Shown here: positions 10,671 through 20,968 of the stretch, piece by piece | Numbering within the stretch: position 1 is the first letter of the stretch | How the letters are laid out: each line of letters opens with the position of its first letter | Assembly: GCF_014066305.1 (NCBI RefSeq) | Contig: NW_023501081.1 | Coordinates: 186,001-250,000 of the forward strand | Direction: 5' to 3' | DNA length: 64,000 nt | DNA from: Letharia columbiana | Lineage: Eukaryota > Ascomycota > Lecanoromycetes > Lecanorales > Parmeliaceae | Program-made: the position numbers and the translations under genes | Notes under the pieces: model-generated | What the model was told of the DNA's origin: nothing | Database searches by the model: none | What the model saw: the letters and a program-made list of their open reading frames with translations, nothing else

Positions 10671-11774
10671 CTGGCAAAAACCGAAAAAGATGAGGCTATT
10701 CGCATGCTATCAAAACATTACTTCTTCGAATCCTTCTCCGCAATGCTCTCCATGGCTGCAATTGCTCCCTTTGCTGCAGTGGGCGTAGATCCGGTCATGC
10801 TAGGCGTATTTCTAATAGCAATGAGAGAAAGATGGACCCTTATAATCAAATCCCTAGACAGCTACATCAAGAATACACCGTCCATATACTTTATGCACCT
10901 ATCCTTGGCCTATAGCCTTCCGCTTCTCCGTATCACGAATATAGCCGAGCGAAGAGGCGAGCCAAGAGGCGCGAAAATGACCATGCTGGGAGGCGAAAAG
11001 TGGAGCGAGAAAATAACCATGCTGGGAGGCGAAAGGTGGAGCGAGATTTGAAGTATACTGAATTCGAGCGGTGCTGAGCGAGAAAGTAGGCTCTTTGAGG
11101 GTCGATATAGTACGCGGATGTAAAACCGCAGAGAGTTGGCTCGTGTTAACAGGGCTATTACTTGTAATACTCTTCTTCGTAATACTCTTCAAGAATCCTC
11201 TGCAACGGCCTGTTCCTTAATCTCGAAGTCTTAAATGACTTAGTAGGGCGAGGGTAGTAGGTGTGGGACTCGGTAATCTGGGCCATAGTTTGGGGTTGGG
11301 GGGAGAATCGGAGTAGGATTCTCTGGTTGATAAGGCGGTTGCGGGGGGAGAGGAATAGTGTTCTCCGGTCGATAAGGCTGTTGTTCCTGTATTGACTGCA
11401 TTAGCTGTTGTTGAGGCTGACGTGGAGGGCCGTCGCTTGGGGTGGGGGAGGGTGGACTGGAGTGGTATCCTCGATAATTGGTTGGTAGGGCTGCTGTGGC
11501 TGAACTGGCTGTTGCTGAGGAGGGTAATGTTGTTGCTGAATTGGCTGCATTGGCTGTTTCTGAGGATGATGTGGAGGGCCGTCGCTTGGGGTGGGGGAGG
11601 GTGGACTGGAGTGGTATCCTCGATAATTGGTTGGTAGTTTGGGCCATAGTTCTGGACTGGGGAGGGAGAATCTGAGCGGTATTCTCCGTTTGTAAAGGTA
11701 GTTGAGGAGGGAGGGAAGTGGTTGTCCCAGAGGTTGCTGTTGCTGAGGATAGTAATGGATGGTTTTGGTGTTTT

Positions 11775-12050
11775 CTGGGTGTTTTCTCTGCTGGGTAGAA
11801 GTTATAGGAATTGTAGAAATTGTAGTTCTTTCAATCGAATCGTTATAATGAGCGGAATCGATTGAGTAACATAGAACCGTGTGAAGTACCGCGGCGATAT
11901 CGGGACGGATTTCCTTCAGAGTATGGCCTTGCTAATCTGTGTACTAGTATTGAAGTACACTGATCAGTGTTGGTAAGTACTTGGTACTGCAGTTACTTGC
12001 TATGAGACTAATCACTAGTATTTGTATTCTATGTGATGTCTGTTGTGTCT
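11775..12050 (-). repeat. Internal partial copy of LTR plus leader
   Basis: Positions 11775-11967 repeat the leader seen at about 12515-12715, and 11968-12045 is a diverged, truncated LTR. The copy interrupts the gag-like region, suggesting a nested or tandem second insertion. Confidence 0.7.
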
Positions 12051-12055
12051 GAATT

Positions 12056-12467
12056 GGCTGCTGCTGAGCAGGGTAATATTGTTGGTGCTTTGGTGGAGGA
12101 CGATCTTCGTCGTCTGGTGGCTATGGGATCTCTTCCTTAATTATATCCGCTAATTCTTTAGCCATCGAGAGTTCTCTTCCTTTCTTAATATAGACTTTAT
12201 TAACCCATAGGCAATCTCGTAGGCTGGTAATAACGTCCTTGCTAAGAACCTCGAAGTCCTCTCTAACGTATTAAGAAGTCGTCGCAAAGACGTTGAGAGT
12301 GTTCTAAATTTGTATATTGTGTATTGTTATATCCTCCAACGGATGAATTCCTCGAGCTCCTCTTGGGTATCTAGTGGCTTGGCTCCTTATAGTTCCTCTA
12401 ACTCACGCTTAGTTATAATGCCTGGCGGTGTCTCTGAAGAATCAGGTTTCTTGTCCTTGGAGTCCAT
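12056..12467 (-). pseudogene. gag-like fragment of the retroelement
   Basis: From the ATG at 12467 the minus strand reads MDSKDKKPDSSETPPGIITK and then hits in-frame stops. Gag-like segments such as DDEDRPPPKHQQYYPAQQQP follow in shifting frames. The opening and the Gln/Pro-rich end resemble gag proteins of fungal LTR elements; the superfamily is not certain. Confidence 0.5.
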
Positions 12468-12715
12468 TTTGGGTGTGTGTTATATGTTAATGTGATGTGA
12501 AGCTTGGTGGTATTTGGTATTTTCTGAGTGTTTTCTCTGCTGGGTAGGAGTTATAGGAATTATAGAAATTGTAGTTTTATTTAATCGAATCGTTATAATG
12601 AGCGGAATCGATTGAGTAACATAGAATCGTGTGAAGTACCGCGGCGATATCGGGACGACTTCCTTCAGAGTATGGCCTTGCTAATCTGTGTACTAGTATT
12701 GAAGTACACTGATCA

Positions 12716-12881
12716 TGTTGGTAAATACCTGGGTATGCAGTTACTGCTATAATGAGACCTATCATTAGATGTGATAGTCTTAATGATGTCTAAGGAAGAA
12801 GGATATCTATGTACGAGAAGGCCTTCTATACCAATGACTAGGCCGAATGAGTACTAGTGGTAGCGTGTGTTGGTTACGACG
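12716..12881 (-). repeat. 5' LTR of the retroelement
   Basis: Full-length partner of 10502-10670. It is followed on the minus strand by a leader (12715-12468) and then the gag-like ATG at 12467. Confidence 0.75.
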
Positions 12882-12976
12882 CCTAAAGCGGTTCTCCTTA
12901 TTCGCTTCTATATACAAATCCTATCATTCTTCGAAGGTTGGTTGGCCGTTTCCAATTGCTATTTTATGAATCTCCT

Positions 12977-13759
12977 TCATGAGACCAACAGCTGCCTCTC
13001 CACGAGTCCCCAAGTCGGCACCCGAAGTGTCAGATTCCTCTCATCCAACCTCCCCTGCCTCTCCTGCGCCGTGACGAACTCCATCACCGTCTTTTGCACC
13101 GCCTCCCAACCTACCGGCTCCGGCCTCAGCCCTCCTACGCCAAGCACATCTCCAGCTTCTGCCAGTGCAGTCCCCGCAACTCCCATCCACATGACAGGGT
13201 TCCAGTCAACCCCTCTGGTTCCATCAGATCCAAGAAATGCGTCTTTGATGAGAGCTTCGAACGACTCTACGTCCGGGACCCGCGGCAGCTGTATCCTGAC
13301 GCGTGCCTCTCCGGATGATTGCACGCAGACGTCCTGGATCTCGAATTCCCATGCAGCCGTCTCCTGGGCATGGTCTGGATCTTCGGACGGGGTGGACGCG
13401 AGGAACCTTTCGACGCGCCTGCGTTGCTGCTCCAGGCCTGGCTCTTCGAACCCTCGGCCTGGTATTCCGAGCCCTTTGCTACTTCCAGGCCCATCACGAG
13501 GATCGATCTTCGGGCTCATCTCGCGGATGAGATACTGTCTTCCGTGAGTTTCTGGCTTGTCGTCAGGTGCCAGGAGACAAGTCCAGCGATAATTCAGCAC
13601 TCCACAACGACGCTTGGCAGGTGGCAGTGCGTACAGCGCGATGTAAAGAACGGAGCCATTGGGCGGTAATGGTGGCGGTAGCAGGTCAAGCTGGTCATAC
13701 TTTCTCTTCTTGGCTGATGGATTCCTCGATGGTGGATTGGGCGTTGCTGAGGTTGACAT
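12977..13759 (-). CDS. Fungal protein of unknown function (resembles the DUF6914-type family)
   Basis: A single exon of 260 residues from the second in-frame ATG at 13759 (MSTSATPNPP); the ATG at 13825 would add 22 residues. The core LYIALYALPP, YRWTCLLAPDDKPETHGRQYLIRE and WEFEIQDV follows the pattern of a widespread filamentous-fungal family with a short alpha/beta domain (the LYVALY...HWALL type), for which I know no function. Residues 10-30 are basic and rich in Pro and Lys and could be disordered. The last ~120 residues contain an acidic/alternating segment matching the usual C-terminal region of that family. The assignment is by pattern memory and could be wrong at the family level. The 3' end lies 90 bp from the LTR retroelement. 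Confidence 0.6.
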   Translation of the reverse strand: MSTSATPNPPSRNPSAKKRKYDQLDLLPPPLPPNGSVLYIALYALPPAKRRCGVLNYRWTCLLAPDDKPETHGRQYLIREMSPKIDPRDGPGSSKGLGIPGRGFEEPGLEQQRRRVERFLASTPSEDPDHAQETAAWEFEIQDVCVQSSGEARVRIQLPRVPDVESFEALIKDAFLGSDGTRGVDWNPVMWMGVAGTALAEAGDVLGVGGLRPEPVGWEAVQKTVMEFVTAQERQGRLDERNLTLRVPTWGLVERQLLVS

Positions 13760-14822
13760 TGCCGCTGCATAGTACAAAAAACATTTGCGAACGAGCATTT
13801 TATTCCCGAATGCAATGATTGTCATGCACAGTCAGATACATAAGCACAAAGACACCTGATTCATCAAAAATCATTCGCAGATGCTTGCCTACCCGGTCAC
13901 CATCTCCATCCCAAGAAGTGCACGGAATCAAAGCACAAAGTTTGCCGTCCACAATAAATAGCAATCGTCCCAGAAACCAACCCTTTCCCATTAGCACAAC
14001 ATCTCACTTGAACAATTTCCCACCGCAACAACTACTCTACAGACAGAAACGCCAAGCGTCGCTTCGAATCGCATCGCATCGAATCAAAGCGAGCCGTTCT
14101 CGACCTGATCTTTGCCGGCCACAAGGGCTCGTTCCCATCCGATACGTTCGTTCAGAAAGAGCGACCGATCAAAGAAAAGGGAAAAAGGGGCCGGGGCCGG
14201 GGCTGGGGGGGTCCAATTCCTCCAATGTCTCAACATGTTGCGAAAGCACAAGGGTGACATGCTGTTCCAACGAAGATTATTCCGGAGACGAAGTGAATAC
14301 ATCTAAGGAACAAATCCAGGCACCCGCACATCCCACCGTCTTTTCCGGAATGGGCACGGAGGAGGTGTTGGTGGCGCTCTTCCCCGGTAGCGAGGCCGTG
14401 TTCTTTCGCCGACACGTTTCCCGTAGGCCGTTGTGCTGTTGATTGGTCCGGGGTCGGTACAGTCAGGGGGTGTGGGTACTCCCTTCTGTATTGGGCAAAA
14501 TTCAAAGGTCTAAGGAAAAGAGGACATCATCAAACATCGGGCAGAACTGCTGATTAAAAAGCACCAAATGGTCCCAGCGTGGTGTCTTCATTTGCAAAAT
14601 GCATGCTGTGTTGTTGTCCGTATCGTTTCTATGAAGCTTCCCTGCCCTGGGGTATCTAACAAAAGAAAAGGAAAATCGTCAAAGGGGTATCACTTCCAAT
14701 GACCCGCTAAATCGCAGCATAAAAGAGCAGCCACCATGCCATAAGTGATGCAATGTTGAAATAAAGTATGTCCCATACGCTCACTCGCATAGGCCGCCAC
14801 ATTGAAAATAGAAGCTCTCAAG
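13760..14822. other. Intergenic region between two minus-strand genes
   Basis: This is the promoter side of the small fungal gene and the 3' flank of the FNIP-like gene. A 207-codon plus-strand open frame (13819-14442) is Ser/Arg-rich with no motif and overlaps the promoter; I do not call it. Confidence 0.5.
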
Positions 14823-17800
14823 TCATGCCCCTTCCCTTCCCACCTCATTCAGCCACTTTCGCACTCCCTCTCTCAGAGTACTGTCCGCGGGCAAATTCTC
14901 TCTTCCTCTGTGCGATCCCCCAACATTCTTCTCAACGCGGGATCGGGTAGACAGCTCGGCACTGACGCTTTTGGCCACTTGCTCTAGGGCACCCAAAACC
15001 ATCTTCTTGCATTCGCTTCGATGAATCTCCAATCCAGGGATATCTTCGTTGGGAGTATGGCGGGACGGCGATGGAGGTCGAGACGCAGCGCGGGACGACT
15101 GACCGCTTTGAGCAAGAACACGCTCGACGGCGTCAATGAGGGTAGGGTCCATGTCCATGATTGGCTCTTCTACAATTTCTTCCTCTGAGGCATCGCCGAT
15201 GGTGCTACTCTCCAGCAACGCATTGGCTTGATGATGAGGTGATGTTGCATTCTTTCGTCGGAGACAAAGCCGAGTGACGGTGAAATTGGTCGTGTCTGCA
15301 ATTAGCGTTGTGCAAATCTCCGTCCATTCACTAGCCGCATCACCAGCTTCACTCATTGGGGGAGTGGCAATAGCGGGCGTCGGCTCGGTTCTCATTGAAC
15401 GCTTCACGTCCTCCTTGAGGGTGTCATAAGGACGGACTGCTTGAAGTGCAAAGTCCTGGTGGTACCTCCGCAACCAGCCAGCAACATCGACGGCTGATTC
15501 CGCGCCTCTGTGTGAAGAATCGTGAGCAGAGGTTCGCCCATGCAATGACTGACGGTCGTTGAAGCTGCTGGCGGCGGTAGGGGCACCCGGAGGAGAGCTC
15601 ATGATAGATGGGAAAGAAGAAGAGTACGGGAAATTTGGGGGCAAGTCCACGTCAACCACGCCATCGTCTTGATCGATCGAAAGCTTGAGAGGAAAGCGAT
15701 CAAGGCTTCGTTTTTCCGGTATGTTCTTCGGGGGCGAAGCCTTATCGACTATCCCGCTCGTAAAGTACAAACGCCTTGCGCTAGCAGGGCTTGGAGGTGT
15801 TGCGGTGTTGCTTTCTAATGGACGCTGAGCTTTGCCATTCGTATCGATCTCCTCCACCATCTGAGCCAGCTTGCTCATTGAACCTTGACTGTGTAGCTCA
15901 TTGGGCACCCCTGAGATCCCAAGACCCTCCTGGGATGAAGCCAAGAGATCACTGTCCTCGGTAGATGAAGCACGCCGACCACTCCAGAATCCACTGATCA
16001 CACTGCCCCATCGACTTCCTGACTGAGAATCAGAGCTTGCGTTGCCATGCTCATTGCTTTCCGACCGGGATAGAGTACGCTTCAACGACAGGGAGGCACA
16101 GGTTCCACTGCTTTCTGGTCTTGGCTCTGCTGTAGTGCCAATTCGAGGGTCTGTTGAATAACTTGAAAAGTGAGTGGCGGGGATGACGGTAGGATCGATT
16201 ACAGCTTCGGGTGTCACGGTCGCAGTCGTGGTTGTGCTGCTTTTCCGTGTCGCTGAGGCATTGGACGATATAGGTAGAGCGCTCCTGATCGACCGCGCAT
16301 CCGACGTTCTTCGGCTTCGATGTTGGATACTCAGGCCCTCAGCCACGGCATCATCACCTGGTGTCACATCTGATCCAGAGAAACTGACAGATCTTGCATG
16401 GGACGTGGCGCTGACGGCGGGAGGGTTTTCCCCATTCCTTCTGTTCATCGTCCTACGCAAGGACTGTCTTCGTTGCATCAGTACGCCTGAAGGGGGAGAC
16501 TGAGAGTATCCAGCGTTTGACCAGCTCGCATCGGACTGATTAGACTGATTCTGCCCATCGGCAGTGAGCCTCCTGTGAATGCCGGGCAGGAACGCAGACA
16601 GCAAGAATATCAGTCGGCGGGCGGTCATTTTGTCTTGCGACACTATGACGGTACGATGTTGTATCGCGCTGACTTCACCGTTGACGTCATTCGAATGCTT
16701 TGCGTGTCGACGTCTGTATCGACTCGGGCCCAGAGACTCCAACCACTCGGTGTGAGATCCAAGGAAGGCGGTGAGCAAGTTGAAGAGAAAGAAGTTCTGA
16801 TCTCGCCCTCCAACGCAGGCCCCGACCAAACGACCCTCCTCTCTCCAGATACCCCATCTGGGCTGGCCTGCAACAACTCTGCGAGTCTTCAAAGCAAGAC
16901 CTATCCGTTTCCCAATCAAATCAGTGAAATTCTGGACTATTGAGCATTGTTGCAATGCCCCAGCAGGAAGCTGCAACGTTCGCTGCGTTGGCGGCTTCAG
17001 CATACTCGGCTTGATGCCTGGTCCTGGCTCGGAAGCCTTTGACTTCTCAGTGAACAGCATTTCCAAGTACGGGAGTTCCTGCCTCACTAATGCATCGCTG
17101 ATTTTGCAACGAGCGACAATTTCCAGAGAAGACAGAGCTCGAATCAAAATAGTCCAGTGGGCAATGACATATTCAATGTCGCGGTTGGAGTCGAAGGCGA
17201 TGCCAGTGACCTGAGCGCCATCCCGTGGCCACGAATGAGTATTGATCGCAGCGAAGCCCATGGGACTCGACCTTTGTGGGGAGAGGTATTGCATAGACGG
17301 GGTAGGTGGCCGTTGCCTATGTATTGGCATTTGAAGAAGGACAGCTACCGCATATGTTGGAGTCTTCAGCTGCTTCGCTTTGGTTCTACGGTGAGCTGCG
17401 ACGTCATCGCTTTCATGACGTGGCTGACCGCGGACTGATTTCGCTGGCTCGTCAGGTCCTTGAGTGTGATGGGCGGATTCCTTAGGGTCGATAGAGAAAA
17501 GTCGAGTGATCAGTATTGAAGAGCTGGTAGGACGCGGAGGCTGTGGATCTGCATCTCGAGACTCGGCCGTGGTCGATAACGATTGAAGGTCTGCAGCTGT
17601 CGTTGATCGAGTCAGAGGAGTCCTCCTTTTTGGGAACGCACCCGAAAATGACACGTCTCTTGCCGCTAGATTTGTATTCTTATCACTCTCGACGTCCAGT
17701 GCTTTGGGTGGTCCGACATGGAGCTTCGTGCTGGAAATAGACGGGAACCCTGTAGCGCCAAACATGCAATCCAGCAAAGCATCCGTCTCTTCTCGGACTT

Positions 17801-18437
17801 TTCTCGCAATCTTGCTCTGCGCAGTCTCGCCATCACTGGTCGCAGGCCGCTGAGTATGATTGCGTCTTCCAGCGTTGCTGAACAGGCTACCAAGCTCACT
17901 CACGGGGGAGAGGGGCGATGTTGGTGACGTGAATATAGACTGCGCTGTTTGGGAGAAAGAAGACTGTCGAGTATGTGGAGCGGTGTGTGACTCTTTCACG
18001 TTCTCATTGCTTCTCTCTCCTCCTGTGAAAGAGCCACCCTTTCGAGGGCCATTTTTAGACGCTTCTGGAAATGTAGCATTGCGCGCTTGAGGTATTGGTG
18101 GTGGAGGGTGGGAGTCGTAGAGGACCCGAGGCTGTGATGAGAGAGCGTTTGCATCCTGAGCTATAATGATTCGGACGTCTCGAGGACTCTGTATATCCAA
18201 ACCACCTCGATCATCTGAGCTATTTGCTACGGCGGCAGAGGTTGAAGGATCCCCTTGCCTGAGAGGATAGGCATAGTGTTGTCCTTGCCGTAATGCCTCG
18301 CCTTCGGGGTAGAGTAGGTCGTAGGTATGCGCTTCTTCAGTGACCGACTCCAACTGACGTTGGCCTCTCGGGGTGTGGGGTGAGGGCGCGGTGGAGAAGA
18401 GCTGTCTGAGACCGGAGACAGAAGACTGCAAGAACAT
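14823..18437 (-). CDS. LST4: Folliculin-interacting protein family member (FNIP/Lst4-like)
   Basis: A single exon of 1204 residues. A segment near residues 85-108 (DVRIIIAQDAN...RVLYDS) matches the start of the FNIP N-terminal longin/DENN region. The KVREETDALLDCMFG block near residue 215 matches its conserved continuation, and TYAVAVLLQMPI near 360 fits the middle domain. Long Ser/Pro-rich disordered linkers separate the blocks. A helical C-terminus contains FTVTRLCLRRK and KKMVLGALEQVAKSVSAEL. In yeast and animals Lst4/FNIP pairs with Lst7/folliculin at the vacuole or lysosome as a GAP for the Gtr2/RagC-type GTPase, helping amino acids activate TORC1. The assignment rests on these patches; overall similarity to yeast Lst4 is expected to be low. 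IML1, part of the opposing Rag GAP, lies 10 kb downstream. Confidence 0.75.
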   Translation of the reverse strand: MFLQSSVSGLRQLFSTAPSPHTPRGQRQLESVTEEAHTYDLLYPEGEALRQGQHYAYPLRQGDPSTSAAVANSSDDRGGLDIQSPRDVRIIIAQDANALSSQPRVLYDSHPPPPIPQARNATFPEASKNGPRKGGSFTGGERSNENVKESHTAPHTRQSSFSQTAQSIFTSPTSPLSPVSELGSLFSNAGRRNHTQRPATSDGETAQSKIARKVREETDALLDCMFGATGFPSISSTKLHVGPPKALDVESDKNTNLAARDVSFSGAFPKRRTPLTRSTTAADLQSLSTTAESRDADPQPPRPTSSSILITRLFSIDPKESAHHTQGPDEPAKSVRGQPRHESDDVAAHRRTKAKQLKTPTYAVAVLLQMPIHRQRPPTPSMQYLSPQRSSPMGFAAINTHSWPRDGAQVTGIAFDSNRDIEYVIAHWTILIRALSSLEIVARCKISDALVRQELPYLEMLFTEKSKASEPGPGIKPSMLKPPTQRTLQLPAGALQQCSIVQNFTDLIGKRIGLALKTRRVVAGQPRWGIWREEGRLVGACVGGRDQNFFLFNLLTAFLGSHTEWLESLGPSRYRRRHAKHSNDVNGEVSAIQHRTVIVSQDKMTARRLIFLLSAFLPGIHRRLTADGQNQSNQSDASWSNAGYSQSPPSGVLMQRRQSLRRTMNRRNGENPPAVSATSHARSVSFSGSDVTPGDDAVAEGLSIQHRSRRTSDARSIRSALPISSNASATRKSSTTTTATVTPEAVIDPTVIPATHFSSYSTDPRIGTTAEPRPESSGTCASLSLKRTLSRSESNEHGNASSDSQSGSRWGSVISGFWSGRRASSTEDSDLLASSQEGLGISGVPNELHSQGSMSKLAQMVEEIDTNGKAQRPLESNTATPPSPASARRLYFTSGIVDKASPPKNIPEKRSLDRFPLKLSIDQDDGVVDVDLPPNFPYSSSFPSIMSSPPGAPTAASSFNDRQSLHGRTSAHDSSHRGAESAVDVAGWLRRYHQDFALQAVRPYDTLKEDVKRSMRTEPTPAIATPPMSEAGDAASEWTEICTTLIADTTNFTVTRLCLRRKNATSPHHQANALLESSTIGDASEEEIVEEPIMDMDPTLIDAVERVLAQSGQSSRAASRPPSPSRHTPNEDIPGLEIHRSECKKMVLGALEQVAKSVSAELSTRSRVEKNVGGSHRGRENLPADSTLREGVRKWLNEVGREGA

Positions 18438-19888
18438 GATTTTTCGGTATTAATGTGTTATCCCGGGTTGTTATGAATAATGTGACCACACTGGCAAGTC
18501 TCGCATCCCCGCGCAGGCCATGTCATGAAGCTCGATATTATCCGCCGAGGTCCGCTCTTTGCGATGCATTGACTGAACGCTCGAGCTTGCAGAGGTGTGC
18601 TGAATGCTTCGAATTAATGAAGTCGCTGTGATAGTACGGAAGGAGATGAAGAGGGTAGACAGTAAGGACAGAATGGCTGCTGAGAATGAATTGTGGTGCA
18701 GTCGCACAGAAATAAGCGGTGAAGGATTGTCGGAGTAGTTGCTGCAACCTGACGCCCTGATGACCCGATTCTCGGCAGCTGTTACTCCCCTCGCTCCTAG
18801 CGTTTGGAAGTCTTGGCATTGAGAAAATCCCGCCCCTTTTTACCGTACTCTACCCCGGGAGGAGCGGTAAGGAACAACTTATCTCCGCTCACCCCTACGG
18901 TGTTTCGTTATGGTCCAAGGGCTCTGATTTGTGATTTGTACGCTCAAGGAATTTCGTATGTGCCAGTTTTCCAGTGTCGCTACTGCTCGCAGATGATTCA
19001 ACTGATAACATTACGATCGTATCCTGTTCTGTTCTGTTCCTTGCGCACAGGCTCGTCGTCCGTCTTTCCAATTTTCTATTCGAGACCAATTGCTCCCGGT
19101 ATTCAGTAATGGCACAACGACAGTCTTTCTTGACGAAATGGAGGGATGGCGGCTAACGTCAGGCAGTCAAAATGAGTTGTGAGAACATCATTGGCTCTTG
19201 TCGTCGTGCACATACCGTGCTGTCCGAAGTGAGTTTTTGATAGAGCGAGGACACCAATAAATCCTTCACTTAGCCGAATATCGGTTAATCTATTGGTGTC
19301 CTCGCTCTATCAAAGAACTCACTTGTGTAAGGGCAGATTAGCCTTAAAAGTACGTTTTTCGAATATGAACATTCAAATATTATGCAAAAACGTGAAAATA
19401 AGAGAGGTCTTAAATTTGCCACTTTTCCTAACAGTTCGCCTTGCGGATTTACAGGTAGAATCATGAGCTTCTCTCAATTATACACGACTTTTGCGACAAC
19501 TTTCTTATTAAACGATGGCAACATTCTAGCATTCAGCTTTTACAACCCTCAACAAATGACAGCTTCCGCACTACCCAATCCGATTCAGTGATTTGAAAAC
19601 ATTTCACGATCCAAGTTTCGGATCATCATCAAAACATGCATCTCTTATATTGCTTTACTCGTACTCTGCCTTGTATAAAAACGGGTGCGCCATGTTCTTC
19701 TCAATGCCAAGAAATATAGAGTTTTCCGTCCTGCACGGCTCACGCTAACGAGCGGTGAGGATTGGAGGAATGACTCACTTCAGGCTCCAGCGATTCGCTT
19801 GATTATTAATATAAGGGTTGCATCAACGTATTCTTGACAGAATAAATCATATAGCAAAAGCCGTGGACGCAGAGAACAGATTCCAAAC
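18438..19888. other. Divergent intergenic region between FNIP-like and GFA-like genes
   Basis: It contains the 96-bp hairpin and, at about 19674, a TATAAAA-like sequence some 210 bp before the GFA start. The region from 19330 to 19880 is relatively A/T-rich. Short open frames (for example 18804-19109) are unsupported. Confidence 0.5.
19228..19323. repeat. 96-bp near-perfect inverted repeat (hairpin)
   Basis: The arms 19228-19259 and 19291-19323 are reverse complements over about 32 bp with a single one-base length difference. The 31-bp loop contains its own small palindrome (CCGA ATA TCGG). There are no coding frames and no clear target duplication. Confidence 0.95.
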
Positions 19889-20968
19889 ATGGCAGAACAG
19901 GGACTTGAGACCTATCATGGCAATTGTCACTGCGGCGCTTTCAAGTTCTCCGTCCGGCTCCCCGAGCTGAAACAGGTCTTGGCGTGCAATTGTAGCATTT
20001 GTTCAAAGGTCTTTTCATTTTTCCATGTTCCATTTTTTTGGCTTGTCGTGAATGGTAGAATGGCGTGCTGATTGAAGGCCGGTACAGAAAGGCTACCTCT
20101 GGGCCTTGCCCTCGTCCAATGATCTGTTCGTAGTGGAAAAGGGTGACGGTACATTGAAGGACTATCAGTTTGGAAAGAAGACCATGTCCCACAAGGTGCG
20201 GCTGCAGTGCTCACGCTCCACATCGAATTTGGATTCTTGATATCAAACGCTAATGCAATCAAGTTCTGTCCGAATTGTGGAACGCCAGTGATGGGCCAGA
20301 GACACGTCGAAGGTCCATCCATTGCTGTCAATGTGAGAAGGGACCATTTCCATCGGATAAAAATTTCGAACCCGAGGATTGACAAAGACGGCAGGTCCGC
20401 ACATTCCGAGACTTTGATGAAGAAAAACTGGAAATCAAGCCGTACGACGGTGCCGGTCTCGAGCCACACTATACACCTCCGAACGGTCCGGAGGAATCGG
20501 ATCTCAACGGATCCACCAAGTGCTACCGAGGGAGTTGCCACTGCGGCAAGGTCTCGTACGATCTCCGGAGCGAAGCGCTCGAGGACATCGGAGTGCTGTC
20601 GTGCAACTGCAGCATTTGCTCCCGGGTACGTCCCCTCATTCCCCAACCGTCGTGATCATGAACGGGTCCATAACGGCGAACAGAACGCCGACCTCTGGGT
20701 CTACCCCTCCGAAAAAGACGTCGAGCTCCGGGGCGGAGACCATCTCACCGTCTACCGATTCGGGCGTAAAGTGGGCGGGCACGCTTTCTGTTCGACATGT
20801 GGTGTCCCGATCATGAACCAGTTCGAGCATCCCGGAGGGAAAGAGTTGGAGTCTATGGTGGGGAAACTGCCGGTCAACGCGCGCGTCATCGACGGGATCG
20901 ATTTGAAGGCGCTCAAGGTCACGAAAGGGGATGGGAAGAACATGATGGGACCTAAGTACGAAGTGTAA
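19889..20968 (+). CDS. Tandem GFA-domain protein (glutathione-dependent formaldehyde-activating-like, CENP-V fold)
   Basis: Five exons (19889-20008, 20088-20195, 20264-20332, 20395-20625, 20684-20968) join in phase 0 to 270 residues; the four introns are 79, 68, 62 and 58 nt. Two complete GFA domains follow one another. The first has CHCGAFKF, CNCSICSKKGYLW and FCPNCGTPV. The second has CHCGKVSY, CNCSICSRNADLW and FCSTCGVPI. These cysteine sets bind zinc in GFA proteins. Despite the family name, most fungal members have no proven formaldehyde-related role and may be general thiol/S-hydroxymethyl-glutathione enzymes. Matching intron positions after CSICS(K/R) in both halves point to an internal duplication of an already split gene. 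Confidence 0.88.

Larger units (their letters stand above)
10502..12881 (-). mobile_element. Degenerate, non-autonomous LTR retroelement with 5-bp target duplication
   Basis: Two directly repeated ends (10502-10670 and 12716-12881) start TGTTGG and end near GACA/GACG. They form short inverted termini (TGTTGGTAA against TTACCGACA) typical of LTRs. CCTAA occurs immediately outside both ends (10497-10501 and 12882-12886), a 5-bp target duplication. Read on the minus strand, a gag-like frame begins soon after the 5' LTR. There are Gln/Pro-rich repeats at 11240-11740 and an internal partial copy of LTR plus leader. No reverse transcriptase or integrase is present, so the element could move only with help from another. 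The LTRs differ at roughly 7 percent of sites by eye, so it is not recent. It sits 90 bp from the 3' end of the next gene. Confidence 0.8.

Noticed and set aside
10644..11051. 135-codon plus-strand frame across the LTR boundary
   Set aside because: It starts inside an LTR and runs antisense to the element; the end is a short 35-bp tandem repeat. No gene family recognised.
13819..14442. 207-codon plus-strand frame
   Set aside because: No recognisable motif, a Ser/Arg-rich composition, and it overlaps the promoter of the neighbouring minus-strand gene.
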